Shown here: piece by piece, positions 42,723-52,058 of the stretch
Position numbering within the stretch: the stretch's first letter is position 1
How the letters are laid out: each line of letters starts with the position of its first letter
Assembly: GCA_964508705.1 (NCBI GenBank)
Contig: CAZDUS010000004.1
Coordinates: 1 to 64,000, forward strand
DNA length: 64,000 nt
Reading direction: 5' to 3'
From: CAZDUS01 sp964508705
GTDB taxonomy: Bacteria > Verrucomicrobiota > Kiritimatiellia > CAIKKV01 > CAITUY01
Made by a program: the position numbers and the translations under genes
The notes under the pieces: model-generated
Database searches by the model: none
What the model was told of the DNA's origin: nothing
What the model saw: the letters and a program-made list of their open reading frames with translations, nothing else

Positions 42723-44525
42723 TCAAGGCGTCCATGTTGTATTTGCCGAACTTTTCAAGTACACACCGTCTCCAGGATGCATATAATACCACCAATCCGA
42801 CGGTATTGCCGCATCCCCAGTATTGTAATCTCGCCAGACATTCTGAGTATCAAGATATAACCTCACAGTGCCATAACCCTCCCTGAATCGGTATATCTCA
42901 TCAGCTGTGGCGGCCATCGGATTATCAGAACCAACCAAACCTATGGCCGACGTCAAATCCCAGGTGGAATTCGAAGTGCTGTAAGGCCAACAAATAAAAT
43001 TCCATCCGCTTTTCAAACTCACAGACACCGGTTGATCTGAAGGACATGAGCCCGCAAATACCGCTGTCGATCCTGCCCCTCCACGCCGCCGAATCATCAC
43101 GCCATGCCCAGGCGAAACTGCATCAGTTGCCTCACCCACCGGAGCCAACGACGCGTCCGCATACCACTTTCCATCCCGCAGATATCGAGTCACAGCCACA
43201 GGATTGTATATGGTTACCGAATCGGCCTCGCTATTGTTGTTTCCTCCCGTAAGTCCCCGCGCCAAATGCTCCCCTAGTGTCGAATTCAGGGTATTCCCAG
43301 TTCCGTAGTCAACAGGAATACCAACCCAGTAGTACCGCAGCGTATCTGTCCGCGGTTGCTGGTGAAATAGATAGACTTCATTGTTCGTTACCGCAACTCC
43401 TTCAGGACTTACAGCCACCACGCGGTAGAAATAACGAGTTCCCCTGCTTGACAACGCATTCGGGTCGACGAGCCAATTAGTCTCACCATTCGGCCCGGTG
43501 TCAAACGTTCCTACAACGCCAACCGATCCGCTAAAGTTTGGTCTGGTTGACCCCTGCACAATACAAGATCGATTTGAACCAACAGAAAACGTCAGCAAAA
43601 TGGACGAGGCATTTGTTAAATCGGCCTCCACGATCCCCGGATCCGAAGCGTTAAATACATACTGCTCAATGTTCGTCCCCCCTGGCTCATCAGGACTTTT
43701 CAAATCTGGATTCGAGCCTAGTTTTGACTCGTTTGCATTGGAGATGCCATCTCCATCACTATCTCCCGTGCCTGTATTTGCGGAATTTATCATTCCAAAA
43801 TACATCAATTCCCACGCGTCATACATGCCATCGCGATCATCATCCACCGTTAAAGATGCCGGCACGCGATTAGTCACCAACACTTCATCCACCCAAGTGA
43901 TATTAGAGGACCCACCGCCACCATTTTCAACGCTGAACCAGTCATAATTACCCACCCCTGAAGCGATAAATCCTTTGTTCGTTATGACAGGCCTCCCATC
44001 CACTAGGAAGGACCACTCTTTTGCGCTGTAATTATGGTAAACACTTACTCTATACCAAGTTGTTCCGTCGTTTCGAACAACATGATTCGTACCCCAAATG
44101 TCAGTTGCCGGTACGTTCGTTACAATAACCCCACCCTGCCCGTACACAACAGCCCAAGCCCCATTGCTCACAAAAAACATTGCTGACAAATCGGGTTCCG
44201 CCACAGGCGTCAGGCCAGGCGAATAAGGCCTTGGTATAGTCCAAAAATCGGTCCACACCTTCTGCTCGCTAGCCAAAGCCACCGCATTCGATAGTGTTGT
44301 AAAAATCGGCACAGCTGCAGCAAGTGATCCGGAAGACCCTGAACGGTTCGTCTTGTTTGAAACCATTACAGAGGCATGAGACGCGCCCCATGGGGCTCGC
44401 CCTGACTGCAAACTAGTCCCGCTGCTGGAGTCTTCAAAACCATCATTCACAAAAGACCCCATGGCAACTTTACCGCCGACAAGGCATCCCGCTAACATCC
44501 CCAAGATAAAAACTGCCTTTCTCAT
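42723..44525 (-). CDS. large secreted protein with DxDxDG motifs
   Basis: A 600-residue exported protein: signal peptide (MRKAVFILGMLAGCLVGG...), an N-terminal domain of about 200 residues resembling a concanavalin-like jellyroll (WYRVSVYHNYSAKEWSFLVD), a calcium-type segment (DDDRDGMYDAWELMYFG then GDSDGDGISNANESKLGSNP), a fibronectin-like region, and a C-terminal domain with YYWVGIPVDYG and SLKSGWNFICWPY. No catalytic site was recognised. It has a strong ribosome site (AGGGGGAAGG) and its own candidate promoter, so it may be expressed apart from the secretion operon upstream. Confidence 0.75.
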   Translation of the reverse strand: MRKAVFILGMLAGCLVGGKVAMGSFVNDGFEDSSSGTSLQSGRAPWGASHASVMVSNKTNRSGSSGSLAAAVPIFTTLSNAVALASEQKVWTDFWTIPRPYSPGLTPVAEPDLSAMFFVSNGAWAVVYGQGGVIVTNVPATDIWGTNHVVRNDGTTWYRVSVYHNYSAKEWSFLVDGRPVITNKGFIASGVGNYDWFSVENGGGGSSNITWVDEVLVTNRVPASLTVDDDRDGMYDAWELMYFGMINSANTGTGDSDGDGISNANESKLGSNPDLKSPDEPGGTNIEQYVFNASDPGIVEADLTNASSILLTFSVGSNRSCIVQGSTRPNFSGSVGVVGTFDTGPNGETNWLVDPNALSSRGTRYFYRVVAVSPEGVAVTNNEVYLFHQQPRTDTLRYYWVGIPVDYGTGNTLNSTLGEHLARGLTGGNNNSEADSVTIYNPVAVTRYLRDGKWYADASLAPVGEATDAVSPGHGVMIRRRGGAGSTAVFAGSCPSDQPVSVSLKSGWNFICWPYSTSNSTWDLTSAIGLVGSDNPMAATADEIYRFREGYGTVRLYLDTQNVWRDYNTGDAAIPSDWWYYMHPGDGVYLKSSANTTWTP

Positions 44526-44608
44526 ATATTCACCTTCCCCCTGAAATTTACATATTCACCAAAAAGCTCATGGTCCTTTATCGGAAATCTACTATTTTTA
44601 CTGTACAC

Positions 44609-44637
44609 ATTATCTTATAGTGATCTGATGTCGTCAA
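44609..44637 (-). promoter_or_regulatory. candidate sigma-70 promoter of the secreted-protein block
   Basis: On the minus strand TTGACG and GATAAT with a 17-base spacer, in the 200-base gap between the PilO/GspM-like gene and the large secreted protein; the start codon is about 85 bases downstream. This is among the best matches in the window. The rest of the gap is AT-rich and holds nothing else that I can identify. Confidence 0.55.
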
Positions 44638-44725
44638 CCGTAATTGCATCGCTACAAGTCAAAGATATGTCAAATTTCCTTGCCGAAACCATCGCAGACG
44701 AACCAAACGCAAGCAGGAAAAACAC

Positions 44726-45274
44726 CTAAAGGGTAACAACCTTTGACACCCTAAAACTAGCCTTGAGGCTACCTGTCCCAGCCGTCTTCGCAGAATCAAT
44801 CGTAAGCGTCTCTGCTATAAGCACTTGAGAAGAAGACTCTACCGCGTGTAGAAATCTAATGATAGACTCCATCTCCGCTTCCACTTCTAAATCAACCTCG
44901 TATCTTTCACTTTCCTTATCAATAACAGGCTCGCGTGGCTTCGTTGCTGATAAGGTTACACCTACCCCAGAGGCAATTTTTTCAATTTCAGACATCATGG
45001 CTGCGTTTTCTTCAGCGGAAGACCCCTTCTTCTTGATGATTTCACCATACTCCGTATACCCCGCAAGTACTGCGCTTTTCGCCGAGGGAGTCAAAATTTT
45101 CAGATTTCGCCGGACTTGCCCCTCTGCGCCTTCGATGTTCTCGGCAATTCTCTGAAAATTTCCTCGCACTGGGCCAAGACCAATGACCACACCGACGAGA
45201 ATAGCAAGCGCTGCACCGCCTATAATCACCCACTCTTTCCCGCTACTCGGCATCCATTTCGTCAGCAACTTCAT
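44726..45274 (-). CDS. PilO/GspM-like inner-membrane protein
   Basis: A 182-residue protein: short cytosolic N-terminus, one membrane helix (EWVIIGGAALAILVGVVIGL), a coiled coil, and a ferredoxin-like periplasmic domain (IEKIASGVGVTLSATKP ... SIIRFLHAVESSSQVLIAET), as in PilO and GspM. Such proteins form the assembly platform together with PilN/GspL. Its start overlaps the stop of the PilM-PilN fusion by 4 bases. Last gene of the secretion operon. Confidence 0.75.
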   Translation of the reverse strand: MKLLTKWMPSSGKEWVIIGGAALAILVGVVIGLGPVRGNFQRIAENIEGAEGQVRRNLKILTPSAKSAVLAGYTEYGEIIKKKGSSAEENAAMMSEIEKIASGVGVTLSATKPREPVIDKESERYEVDLEVEAEMESIIRFLHAVESSSQVLIAETLTIDSAKTAGTGSLKASFRVSKVVTL

Positions 45275-46713
45275 TTGCTCTTTCCTTCAATATCAGCAAC
45301 CACCTCAAATTCCGTCTTTTCCTTGCCTGTTGAGGTCCGCGTACTCTTGACATTCATAAAAAGAGGAGCTTTCTCTAACGCATCCACTAATTTCAAAATA
45401 TCGCCCACGGTCTCCGCAACACCACGGCAAACCATCTGTTTATTTCTGCCAATCTCAATTGAAGTAAAGCTAACTTGATCGCTCGCGACCTGATGCAATT
45501 CAGTAAGGCATCGGGCCAAAAGCATCCGATGCTCAAGTCTAGCGGCCACCAATCCCAATTTCTTTTGTTTGGACTCCACTTCGCCTGCCAATGTCTCGGT
45601 TTCTGAAATAATCTGATTTAATGCAACCAAATAGGCGTCTCGGCGACTATATCGACTCCCAATCCACATTGATAATAAAGCAAGAATCAACATTACGAGA
45701 ACAGCACTTAACGTCAAACGACTTGCCTTAAGCGCAACAGCTTTACGAAGGCGCATCGACTCTGGCATCAGATTGATCTGTAGACCGCTATGCGCCATGG
45801 CAGCACCTAACAAGCCGGACACTGACATCTCGTTCAAACGTGAGTCATCCGGCATCATGTCCACCTTGGCCACCCCTGCCAAAGGCGTTACAGTCATGGT
45901 TAGCCCCTCCTGCAACCGACTCCCTAACCTGGCGATTTTCCCCGCAGGCCCCAGAAGGACTAGCCGTTCAACACTCCCTCCAACATTTTCATTCCTGTAG
46001 GTTTCCAAAGCGCGCACAACCTCTTGCAGGAGATCACTTTCGGCCTTTTCTCCATTAACCGATAGTTCTTTCAAACCAATCGGCACACTTCGACTAAACA
46101 AGGGCAATCCACGCTGAGCCACCAATAAATCAGTGTATGAGGAATCAACATCCAGATAAACGATTTGCTCGGGGTACCCCAAACTCATTCCGCTTCCTTC
46201 CCCTTCCACGGCGCTTAACCATCCATCCGTGGTCACTGTCACGCGCTCAACCGACAATCCGGAATCCTCAATGCATCTCAACCTCTGCCTAACTGTCCCC
46301 GTCTGGGCAATTACCAGGAATACACGGGTATAGCCCTGCTTGTCGGAATCCACTAAACGATAATCAAAAACAATCTCCTCGCGCGAATATGGAGTTTGAC
46401 GGGCAATCTGGAGGTCGATCATATCTGAAATTTCAGAAAGATCACCAGAGGGCAAATCAAACAATCTCACGTTGACCGCCTGTCTCGGCAGACAGACAAT
46501 AACTGGCAGCCCTTTTAAATCAGGCACTCCCATGGACTTCAAAAAATCAGGCCCATAGAGCGTTTCTACTTCGTCGGCTTTCCTGAGAACGACTTTTTTG
46601 ATCACCGCCCCATGTGAACCATTGACCACATGGATAAGCTTAAACCAATCGCCCCCAATCTCAACGACCACAACGTCTCGCCCGATCAAAGATGTTTGGG
46701 TTTCAGTCTTCAT
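45271..46713 (-). CDS. PilM-PilN fusion (GspL-like) platform protein
   Basis: A 480-residue protein. Residues 1-310 are actin-like as in PilM (LIGRDVVVVEIGGDWFKLI, IVYLDVDSSYTDLLVAQ, LVLLGPAGKI). INLMPESMRLRKA, a PilN hallmark, follows at about 313, then one membrane helix (331-352), a coiled coil and a periplasmic PilN-like domain. GspL has the same overall plan, but the INL-P motif and actin-fold details are closer to the type IV pilus pair. The ATG start lies within the last bases of gspK. It would link the cytosolic ATPase to the inner-membrane platform. Confidence 0.8.
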   Translation of the reverse strand: MKTETQTSLIGRDVVVVEIGGDWFKLIHVVNGSHGAVIKKVVLRKADEVETLYGPDFLKSMGVPDLKGLPVIVCLPRQAVNVRLFDLPSGDLSEISDMIDLQIARQTPYSREEIVFDYRLVDSDKQGYTRVFLVIAQTGTVRQRLRCIEDSGLSVERVTVTTDGWLSAVEGEGSGMSLGYPEQIVYLDVDSSYTDLLVAQRGLPLFSRSVPIGLKELSVNGEKAESDLLQEVVRALETYRNENVGGSVERLVLLGPAGKIARLGSRLQEGLTMTVTPLAGVAKVDMMPDDSRLNEMSVSGLLGAAMAHSGLQINLMPESMRLRKAVALKASRLTLSAVLVMLILALLSMWIGSRYSRRDAYLVALNQIISETETLAGEVESKQKKLGLVAARLEHRMLLARCLTELHQVASDQVSFTSIEIGRNKQMVCRGVAETVGDILKLVDALEKAPLFMNVKSTRTSTGKEKTEFEVVADIEGKSK

Positions 46714-47743
46714 GCCAATACAAGAACCTCCGCGCTCTTCGATCCCACACAAAAGAAATTCCCACCTGACTGGCACCACGACCAGCCACCACATACCCTC
46801 TAAAACGATCCGATGTCACGGTAGCCAAGGAAGCCAGGCCACTGAAAGCACCTTGCTCGTCAGCCGGCAAATCCAGCCTCTCTCCCGTCTCAGCAAGAGC
46901 CCCCCCCCCAGACAATGTTCTGAAAATACCCCCTCTTTCCCTGAACTGCAATATCTTCCTGATTACCCCCCCCCCGTTATACCCCTTTGCCGCGAATAAC
47001 ACCCTCAACACCTCTGGATCGGCAGTGTTGATATTTATCCGAGTCCCTCCATATACAGTAATATAGGGGAGGATTCTATTAAAAGTGTCCCGCGACATAC
47101 CTTCAATCCACAACAATTCATAAACCGAAAGAAAAGGCCCGTTTTTCAAATCTGGTCTTTTCCACGCCGATCGAGACATGGGTGTTGAGCCCTGCCCTTG
47201 GGGAGTTTGCACCCTGGAATTCACAATATCTTTCGCTATTTCTTTCGCACGTCCCTCCCCAATTCCCCCCACCAACCGAAACAAGGAAGCCAGAACATCT
47301 TCCCTGGCGAAATTAATATCAATTCGCCCCCCTTCGTCGCAAAACCCGTAATTTGTCACCATGGCGCCATCAGACCGTTTTACATGATAAAACGCGGTCC
47401 AAGCCACCCTCACCCCCGAAGACACATCATTAAATTCCTCCGGATCGCTTGCCCATCGCTCACTTAAAGCCTCCCACCCATTGGTTTCTTGAATCAAGAG
47501 GGATAACCCGTGATTGACTCCCGCCAATGCTGCTTGCCGTGAACTTATCTGACCACTACAACGACGAGCCACTTCGATTTGTCCCCCAACATAAGCCGCC
47601 ACAGCCGCCGCCAACGCTGCCAAAAGAAACAGCGTCCACAGAACCACAATTAAAATCCCCCCTCTTTCGCCAGCACTGCTACACGCCGGAGAGCTGTTCT
47701 CAATGCAGGAGATAACCCTTCTCTTATTTCCGGGAACGCTCAT
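46703..47743 (-). CDS. gspK: GspK, minor pseudopilin
   Basis: A 346-residue protein with a long basic leader and hydrophobic helix GGILIVVLWTLFLLAALAAA, the GspK N-terminus, which lacks the glutamate found at +5 in other pseudopilins. The body has RIDINFAREDVLASLFRL and TRININTADPEVLRVLFAAK, helix-hairpin-helix-like repeats typical of GspK. It caps the pseudopilus tip with GspI and GspJ. It overlaps both neighbours. Confidence 0.88.
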   Translation of the reverse strand: MSVPGNKRRVISCIENSSPACSSAGERGGILIVVLWTLFLLAALAAAVAAYVGGQIEVARRCSGQISSRQAALAGVNHGLSLLIQETNGWEALSERWASDPEEFNDVSSGVRVAWTAFYHVKRSDGAMVTNYGFCDEGGRIDINFAREDVLASLFRLVGGIGEGRAKEIAKDIVNSRVQTPQGQGSTPMSRSAWKRPDLKNGPFLSVYELLWIEGMSRDTFNRILPYITVYGGTRININTADPEVLRVLFAAKGYNGGGVIRKILQFRERGGIFRTLSGGGALAETGERLDLPADEQGAFSGLASLATVTSDRFRGYVVAGRGASQVGISFVWDRRARRFLYWHED

Positions 47744-48320
47744 CTTTTACAAGGTTCCTTCTCGGCAGGATTAGTGTCTGCTGAATGGCACAAGGTTTGC
47801 CGCCCTCTTGAAAACCAACTCCGATCTTAACAGCCACTGGCAAATTTGTCCGTCCCTCACCTTCCCACTGACGCCCCCACACGACAGCCCCCATCCCGTC
47901 TTCGCCCGCATCTCCATATAGGAACGAGATTTCGTCTATCCCTGACAACAACATCTCGTTAGCCACGGTTATGTTGCCTGCCTCGCTTAATACTCGCGTA
48001 ATTCTTTTCATACACCCCTGGCCGACTTCATATCGGATAACCCCTGGCCAGAAATTTGAATTTCCCTGATCAATAACCGACGGGATCTCAATCCACGAAG
48101 CAGAACCCATAAATGGTGTAGCCCGGCATAATGTCAGATTACTCAAATCTTTTCGCACCATGGACGTTGCTAATCGTATGCTCGTCCTGGCTCCCGCGGC
48201 GTCTCTGGCGCGCTCCCACACGCGTATTCCCGCCGCAAAACCACCAACAATCACAATTGAAGCAACGACAACAATAGCCGTCACGATAAGCAACTCAAGG
48301 AGCGAAAAGCCTCTCTTCAT
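47724..48320 (-). CDS. gspJ: GspJ, minor pseudopilin
   Basis: A 198-residue protein with leader MKRG and pseudopilin helix FSLLELLIVTAIVVVASIVI. The body fits GspJ in length and in the pattern RLATSMVRKDLSNL followed by a beta-rich part (ISFLYGDAGEDG). The start is the ATG overlapping the gspI stop (ATGA). Confidence 0.82.
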   Translation of the reverse strand: MKRGFSLLELLIVTAIVVVASIVIVGGFAAGIRVWERARDAAGARTSIRLATSMVRKDLSNLTLCRATPFMGSASWIEIPSVIDQGNSNFWPGVIRYEVGQGCMKRITRVLSEAGNITVANEMLLSGIDEISFLYGDAGEDGMGAVVWGRQWEGEGRTNLPVAVKIGVGFQEGGKPCAIQQTLILPRRNLVKDERSRK

Positions 48321-48703
48321 TTCGTTCGCCTCACACTCAACCATTCAGTGGCAATACCGTATTGAGTTACTCGCCCCATTGGAATGGCTTCCAGATAGAG
48401 TCGATGCAATGTCGCGTTTGAAGCAATAGTGACAGGATTGCTGTGAAATCTCCAAGCTATCGATCCCATGGACGACTCCCATACCCCGCTGTCCGCAACT
48501 GGGGGATCGCGCTGTGGCCATGTGGCTATTTCCAATTCGGCCAACTTATTGTCAAAAAAGTCCGAGACTTCCAACACTTCACGAGAAGAATCAATCGCAT
48601 CAACAGCAACGCTGAATCCTCGCAGGACAGCCACCATCCCGGCCACCAGAATTACCGACGCCACGAGCACTTCAACTAGTGTGAACCCCTGCTTCCCGCT
48701 CAT
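48317..48703 (-). CDS. gspI: GspI, minor pseudopilin
   Basis: A 128-residue protein with leader MSGKQG and helix FTLVEVLVASVILVAGMVAV, followed by a short beta domain (NKLAELEIATWP). Length and place between gspG and gspJ fit GspI. GAGGTTGGGG precedes the chosen ATG, which lies 9 bases upstream of the gspG stop. Confidence 0.82.
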   Translation of the reverse strand: MSGKQGFTLVEVLVASVILVAGMVAVLRGFSVAVDAIDSSREVLEVSDFFDNKLAELEIATWPQRDPPVADSGVWESSMGSIAWRFHSNPVTIASNATLHRLYLEAIPMGRVTQYGIATEWLSVRRTK

Positions 48704-48711
48704 CCCCAACC

Positions 48712-49110
48712 TCATTCCCAATTCTTTATGTCATCTTCTGTGCCGCTTTTCCCGTCCCTGCCAGTCGAAAACAAATCATAACTGGAAGGTCTATGAACCC
48801 CGGGACAACGATACTGATATTTTCGTCCCCATGGGTCCAAAGGCTTTCGCTCCAAGTATGGTCCCTTGCCTGACGTCGTCATCAACACATCAACCCCGAC
48901 CTCCGTCGTTGGGTAAGCCCCGGTATCCAGTCGAAACAGCTTCAAGGCTGTGTCCAAGCTACTCAAATCACCCTGAGCAATCTTGTCCTTTGCTTCATCA
49001 GAACGACCAATCAGGCTTGGCGTAACCATAGCCGCCAATGCGGCAATAATAATTACAACAATCATCAACTCGATCAGTGTAAATCCCCGACAAAGCTTCC
49101 GAGTCTTCAT
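48712..49110 (-). CDS. gspG: GspG, major pseudopilin
   Basis: A 132-residue protein with the classic leader and helix (RG / FTLIELMIVVIIIAALAAM), LRLDTGAYPTTEVGVDVL-type region, KPLDPWGRKYQYRCPG, and the calcium-binding end STGRDGKSGTEDDIKNW. All features of GspG are present. A second GspG-like gene lies at 19.6 kb. Confidence 0.95.
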   Translation of the reverse strand: MKTRKLCRGFTLIELMIVVIIIAALAAMVTPSLIGRSDEAKDKIAQGDLSSLDTALKLFRLDTGAYPTTEVGVDVLMTTSGKGPYLERKPLDPWGRKYQYRCPGVHRPSSYDLFSTGRDGKSGTEDDIKNWE

Positions 49111-49149
49111 ATTAGCCCCACTATTATGTTTCTCATCATCTTTCGTCCC

Positions 49150-50364
49150 TCACCTTATCCCTTGCCCAATCTGAAAGATGGGCAAAAGCATGGCGAAGAT
49201 AATGAATCCAACAACAATACCCACCGCAAGAATCAATATCGGTTCCAGCAATGTTGTGATTAACTTCAATCCCCTATCTAATTCCCTCTGATAAAAAGAT
49301 GCGACCTCAATCAACACCTCGTCGAGTCGCCCACTTTCCTCACCCACTCTGACCATGCTCGTAACAAAGGCCGGCATCCCGGACCATCGCTTAAGCCCGC
49401 TAGCAACAGTGGCGCCTTGTCGAACGGTCTCCACAGCCACGGTCAATATCCCTGTTCGCAGTCGTCGATTCGTCAGTGTGTGCCCGCCAAGAGTCAGGGC
49501 TCTCTCAATAGGTATGCCTGCACGCACGAGCAAGGCCAATGTCCTGGCGAATCTGACAATATCTGTGTCCAAGGCAAACTTTCCTAACAGCGGCAACCTC
49601 AACACCCAACCATCCACCGCTAATCGTCCCTTTGGTGTCCGCAAGAACCTCGCAAACAATAAAGCCGCCATTCCGCCCCCAACCACCATCCACACCCAAT
49701 AGTCCGCAAAGAATCCACTGACCGTCATGACAATGCGCGTAGGCAACGGCAACACACGCCCCATACCTTCAAACAACCCCATTATCCGCGGGAGAAAAAA
49801 CGTTAGAATGATGAAAACACTCGCCACACCAACAGCCATCACGAACGCAGGATAAGCCAGCGCGGACAGCACCTTGCCTCGCAATTCATCATCACTCTCG
49901 CGAGCCTCTGAAAGGCGCATGAGTACTTCATCAAGAACTCCCGCCGATTCACCAGACTTAACCATGTTGACATATAATTCCGGGAATAGGCGCGGATAAC
50001 GGACCAAGGCTTCAGAAAACATTTTTCCATCGCGAACGCTTCCTGTGAGCTCTCCAATGACATCGCGAAAAGCAAGGCTTTCGGTCTGCTCCTGAATGGT
50101 CGTCAATGCTCGCAAAATTGGCACCCCAGCTCGCAACAATCCGGCCATTTGCCGAGTAAACACGGTTACTTCTCCAGAAGTCACTCGCATCCTTCGCGGC
50201 TCGGTCACCTCTCGCGCTGGTTGTTCGTCCGCCTCTTCAATCCAGATCGGTATGCATCCCATCCCTTCAAGGCGCGCCACTGCCGCTGAATGATTATCTG
50301 CGACAAGTTGACCCTTGACCGTTTTTACAGGCCCTTGCTTTGCTTTATAGGAAAACACCGGCAT
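49150..50364 (-). CDS. gspF: GspF, inner-membrane platform protein
   Basis: A 404-residue member of the GspF/PilC family: two repeated helical domains (VFTRQMAGLLRAGVPILRAL and FARTLALLVRAGIPIERALT) and three membrane helices, ending LILAVGIVVGFIIFAMLLPI-FQ. It transmits motion of the GspE ATPase to the pseudopilus. It lies 18 bases downstream of gspE. Confidence 0.95.
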   Translation of the reverse strand: MPVFSYKAKQGPVKTVKGQLVADNHSAAVARLEGMGCIPIWIEEADEQPAREVTEPRRMRVTSGEVTVFTRQMAGLLRAGVPILRALTTIQEQTESLAFRDVIGELTGSVRDGKMFSEALVRYPRLFPELYVNMVKSGESAGVLDEVLMRLSEARESDDELRGKVLSALAYPAFVMAVGVASVFIILTFFLPRIMGLFEGMGRVLPLPTRIVMTVSGFFADYWVWMVVGGGMAALLFARFLRTPKGRLAVDGWVLRLPLLGKFALDTDIVRFARTLALLVRAGIPIERALTLGGHTLTNRRLRTGILTVAVETVRQGATVASGLKRWSGMPAFVTSMVRVGEESGRLDEVLIEVASFYQRELDRGLKLITTLLEPILILAVGIVVGFIIFAMLLPIFQIGQGIR

Positions 50365-50382
50365 GAAAACCCTTCATTCCTT

Positions 50383-52047
50383 TCACGCGGTCTCAACCAG
50401 AGTCGTTCGCGTGTCAAACGTAACCCGTTCGACTTCCTCCACCGAGGTGACACCTTGGGCGATTTTATCCCAACCATCATCAACCAATAACCTCATACCC
50501 TCGGCTACCGCATGTGCTCTAATTTCCGTCGCCGACGCCCTCTTCACTATTAAACTCTCAACCGAAGAGGTCATGGTAAGTATTTCACAAATCGCCACTC
50601 GCCCCCGATACCCAGTATTGTTGCAATGACGACATCCCTTACCGCGACTGCACCGCCGTCCCTTATGCTCTGTCCACTCCCTGCAATGCTCGCATACAAC
50701 GCGCACCAACCGCTGGGCCATAAACGCCCGGACTGTGGAAGTAATCAGATAGGGATCAACCCCCATGTCCAGTAGCCGGATGGCCGCGCTGGCTGCATCA
50801 TTCGTATGGAGCGTACTAAACACAAGATGCCCAGTTAAAGCAGTCTGAAAGGTGATTTCCGCCGTCTCAGGATCACGAACCTCTCCAACCATCATGATAT
50901 CCGGATCGTGCCTCAACATGCTCCTGAGTGCCCTCGCAAATGTTAACTCGATCCGAGGGTTGATCTGAGTTTGCAGAATACCCTTGAGCTCGTATTCAAC
51001 TGGATCTTCGATCGTGATGATCTTCCGTTCGCGAGTGTTAAGCCGACTCAAACATGCATATAATGTCGTGCTTTTGCCGCTTCCCGTTGGTCCTGTTACA
51101 AATACAATCCCGTGCGGAAGTTTGATGAGATCCGACAGGATTTCCAAGGGTCGCGGCGACAGCCCTAACTGTTCAAGACTGAACAGCATGACGGTGGGAA
51201 GAATACGAATGACAACATTTTCGCCATGCACTCCGGGAACCACCGAAACACGCAGGTCAAACTGCTCCCTCCCAATGCTAACCCGCGCTCTCCCATCCTG
51301 CGGCAGCCGCCGCTCAACAATGTTCAAACCAGCCATCAGTTTAATCCGGGAAACAATAGCTGGATACAGCCCAGCCATTTGCCGCGACGCAGGGGTGTCA
51401 TATAAAACACCATCGATCCTGCGGCGCACAACGATATCATCCCGATAGATCTCAAAGTGAATATCCGTGGCCCGATCACCAATCGCTTGATGCAGCAATT
51501 GATTAACCAGCTTTATAACCGACGCATCTTCCTCTTTGTTTTCCAGATCATGTGACTCCAGCGCAGGGGTTGCGTCGCGCGCCTCCGGTTGATCCGCCAG
51601 AATCCGTTCAACTGTCTCGGCCCCTACCCCGTAATGAATCCTGATCGATTCTCTAACATCATTAGCACACGCCAAAACCCGCTCAACGCGCAACCCTAAA
51701 CTGCTTTCAATGTCTTCCACAGCGGCCATGTCGAAAGGGTTCGCAACCGCAACTGTAAGCACTCCAAACGACAACCGAATAGGCATCACCTGGTAATGCG
51801 AAACAAATCGCGCCGACAAACTGGCAACGGCCGCCGCCTCAGGCTTCACGTCTTGAAGAGCAACAAATACAACCCCCTGCTGGGCTGCCACCACTTGCAA
51901 CAACCGGTCTTCCGGGACCATCCTCTCTCGAATCAACGTCTTTACCAGCGACTCATTTCGTTCACGCGACAACTTAACCGCCCGTTCAAAAGCCGGACGA
52001 GTTAGCAACCGCTCTTCAACCAACATGTCTCCTAGTTGCGACGCCAT
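50383..52047 (-). CDS. gspE: GspE, secretion ATPase
   Basis: A 554-residue hexameric ATPase that powers pseudopilus assembly. It has the N1-type domain (MASQLGDMLVEERLLTRPAF), Walker A GPTGSGKSTTLYACL, the Asp and His boxes (ITIEDPVEYELKGILQTQIN), Walker B-like MVGEVRDPETAEI, and a C4 zinc motif (CEHC ... CRHC). GGGGAGCAGGA precedes its ATG, which lies only 11 bases after the stop of the beta-subunit gene, so ATPase and secretion genes look like one transcript. Confidence 0.95.
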   Translation of the reverse strand: MASQLGDMLVEERLLTRPAFERAVKLSRERNESLVKTLIRERMVPEDRLLQVVAAQQGVVFVALQDVKPEAAAVASLSARFVSHYQVMPIRLSFGVLTVAVANPFDMAAVEDIESSLGLRVERVLACANDVRESIRIHYGVGAETVERILADQPEARDATPALESHDLENKEEDASVIKLVNQLLHQAIGDRATDIHFEIYRDDIVVRRRIDGVLYDTPASRQMAGLYPAIVSRIKLMAGLNIVERRLPQDGRARVSIGREQFDLRVSVVPGVHGENVVIRILPTVMLFSLEQLGLSPRPLEILSDLIKLPHGIVFVTGPTGSGKSTTLYACLSRLNTRERKIITIEDPVEYELKGILQTQINPRIELTFARALRSMLRHDPDIMMVGEVRDPETAEITFQTALTGHLVFSTLHTNDAASAAIRLLDMGVDPYLITSTVRAFMAQRLVRVVCEHCREWTEHKGRRCSRGKGCRHCNNTGYRGRVAICEILTMTSSVESLIVKRASATEIRAHAVAEGMRLLVDDGWDKIAQGVTSVEEVERVTFDTRTTLVETA

Positions 52048-52058
52048 TCCTGCTCCCC

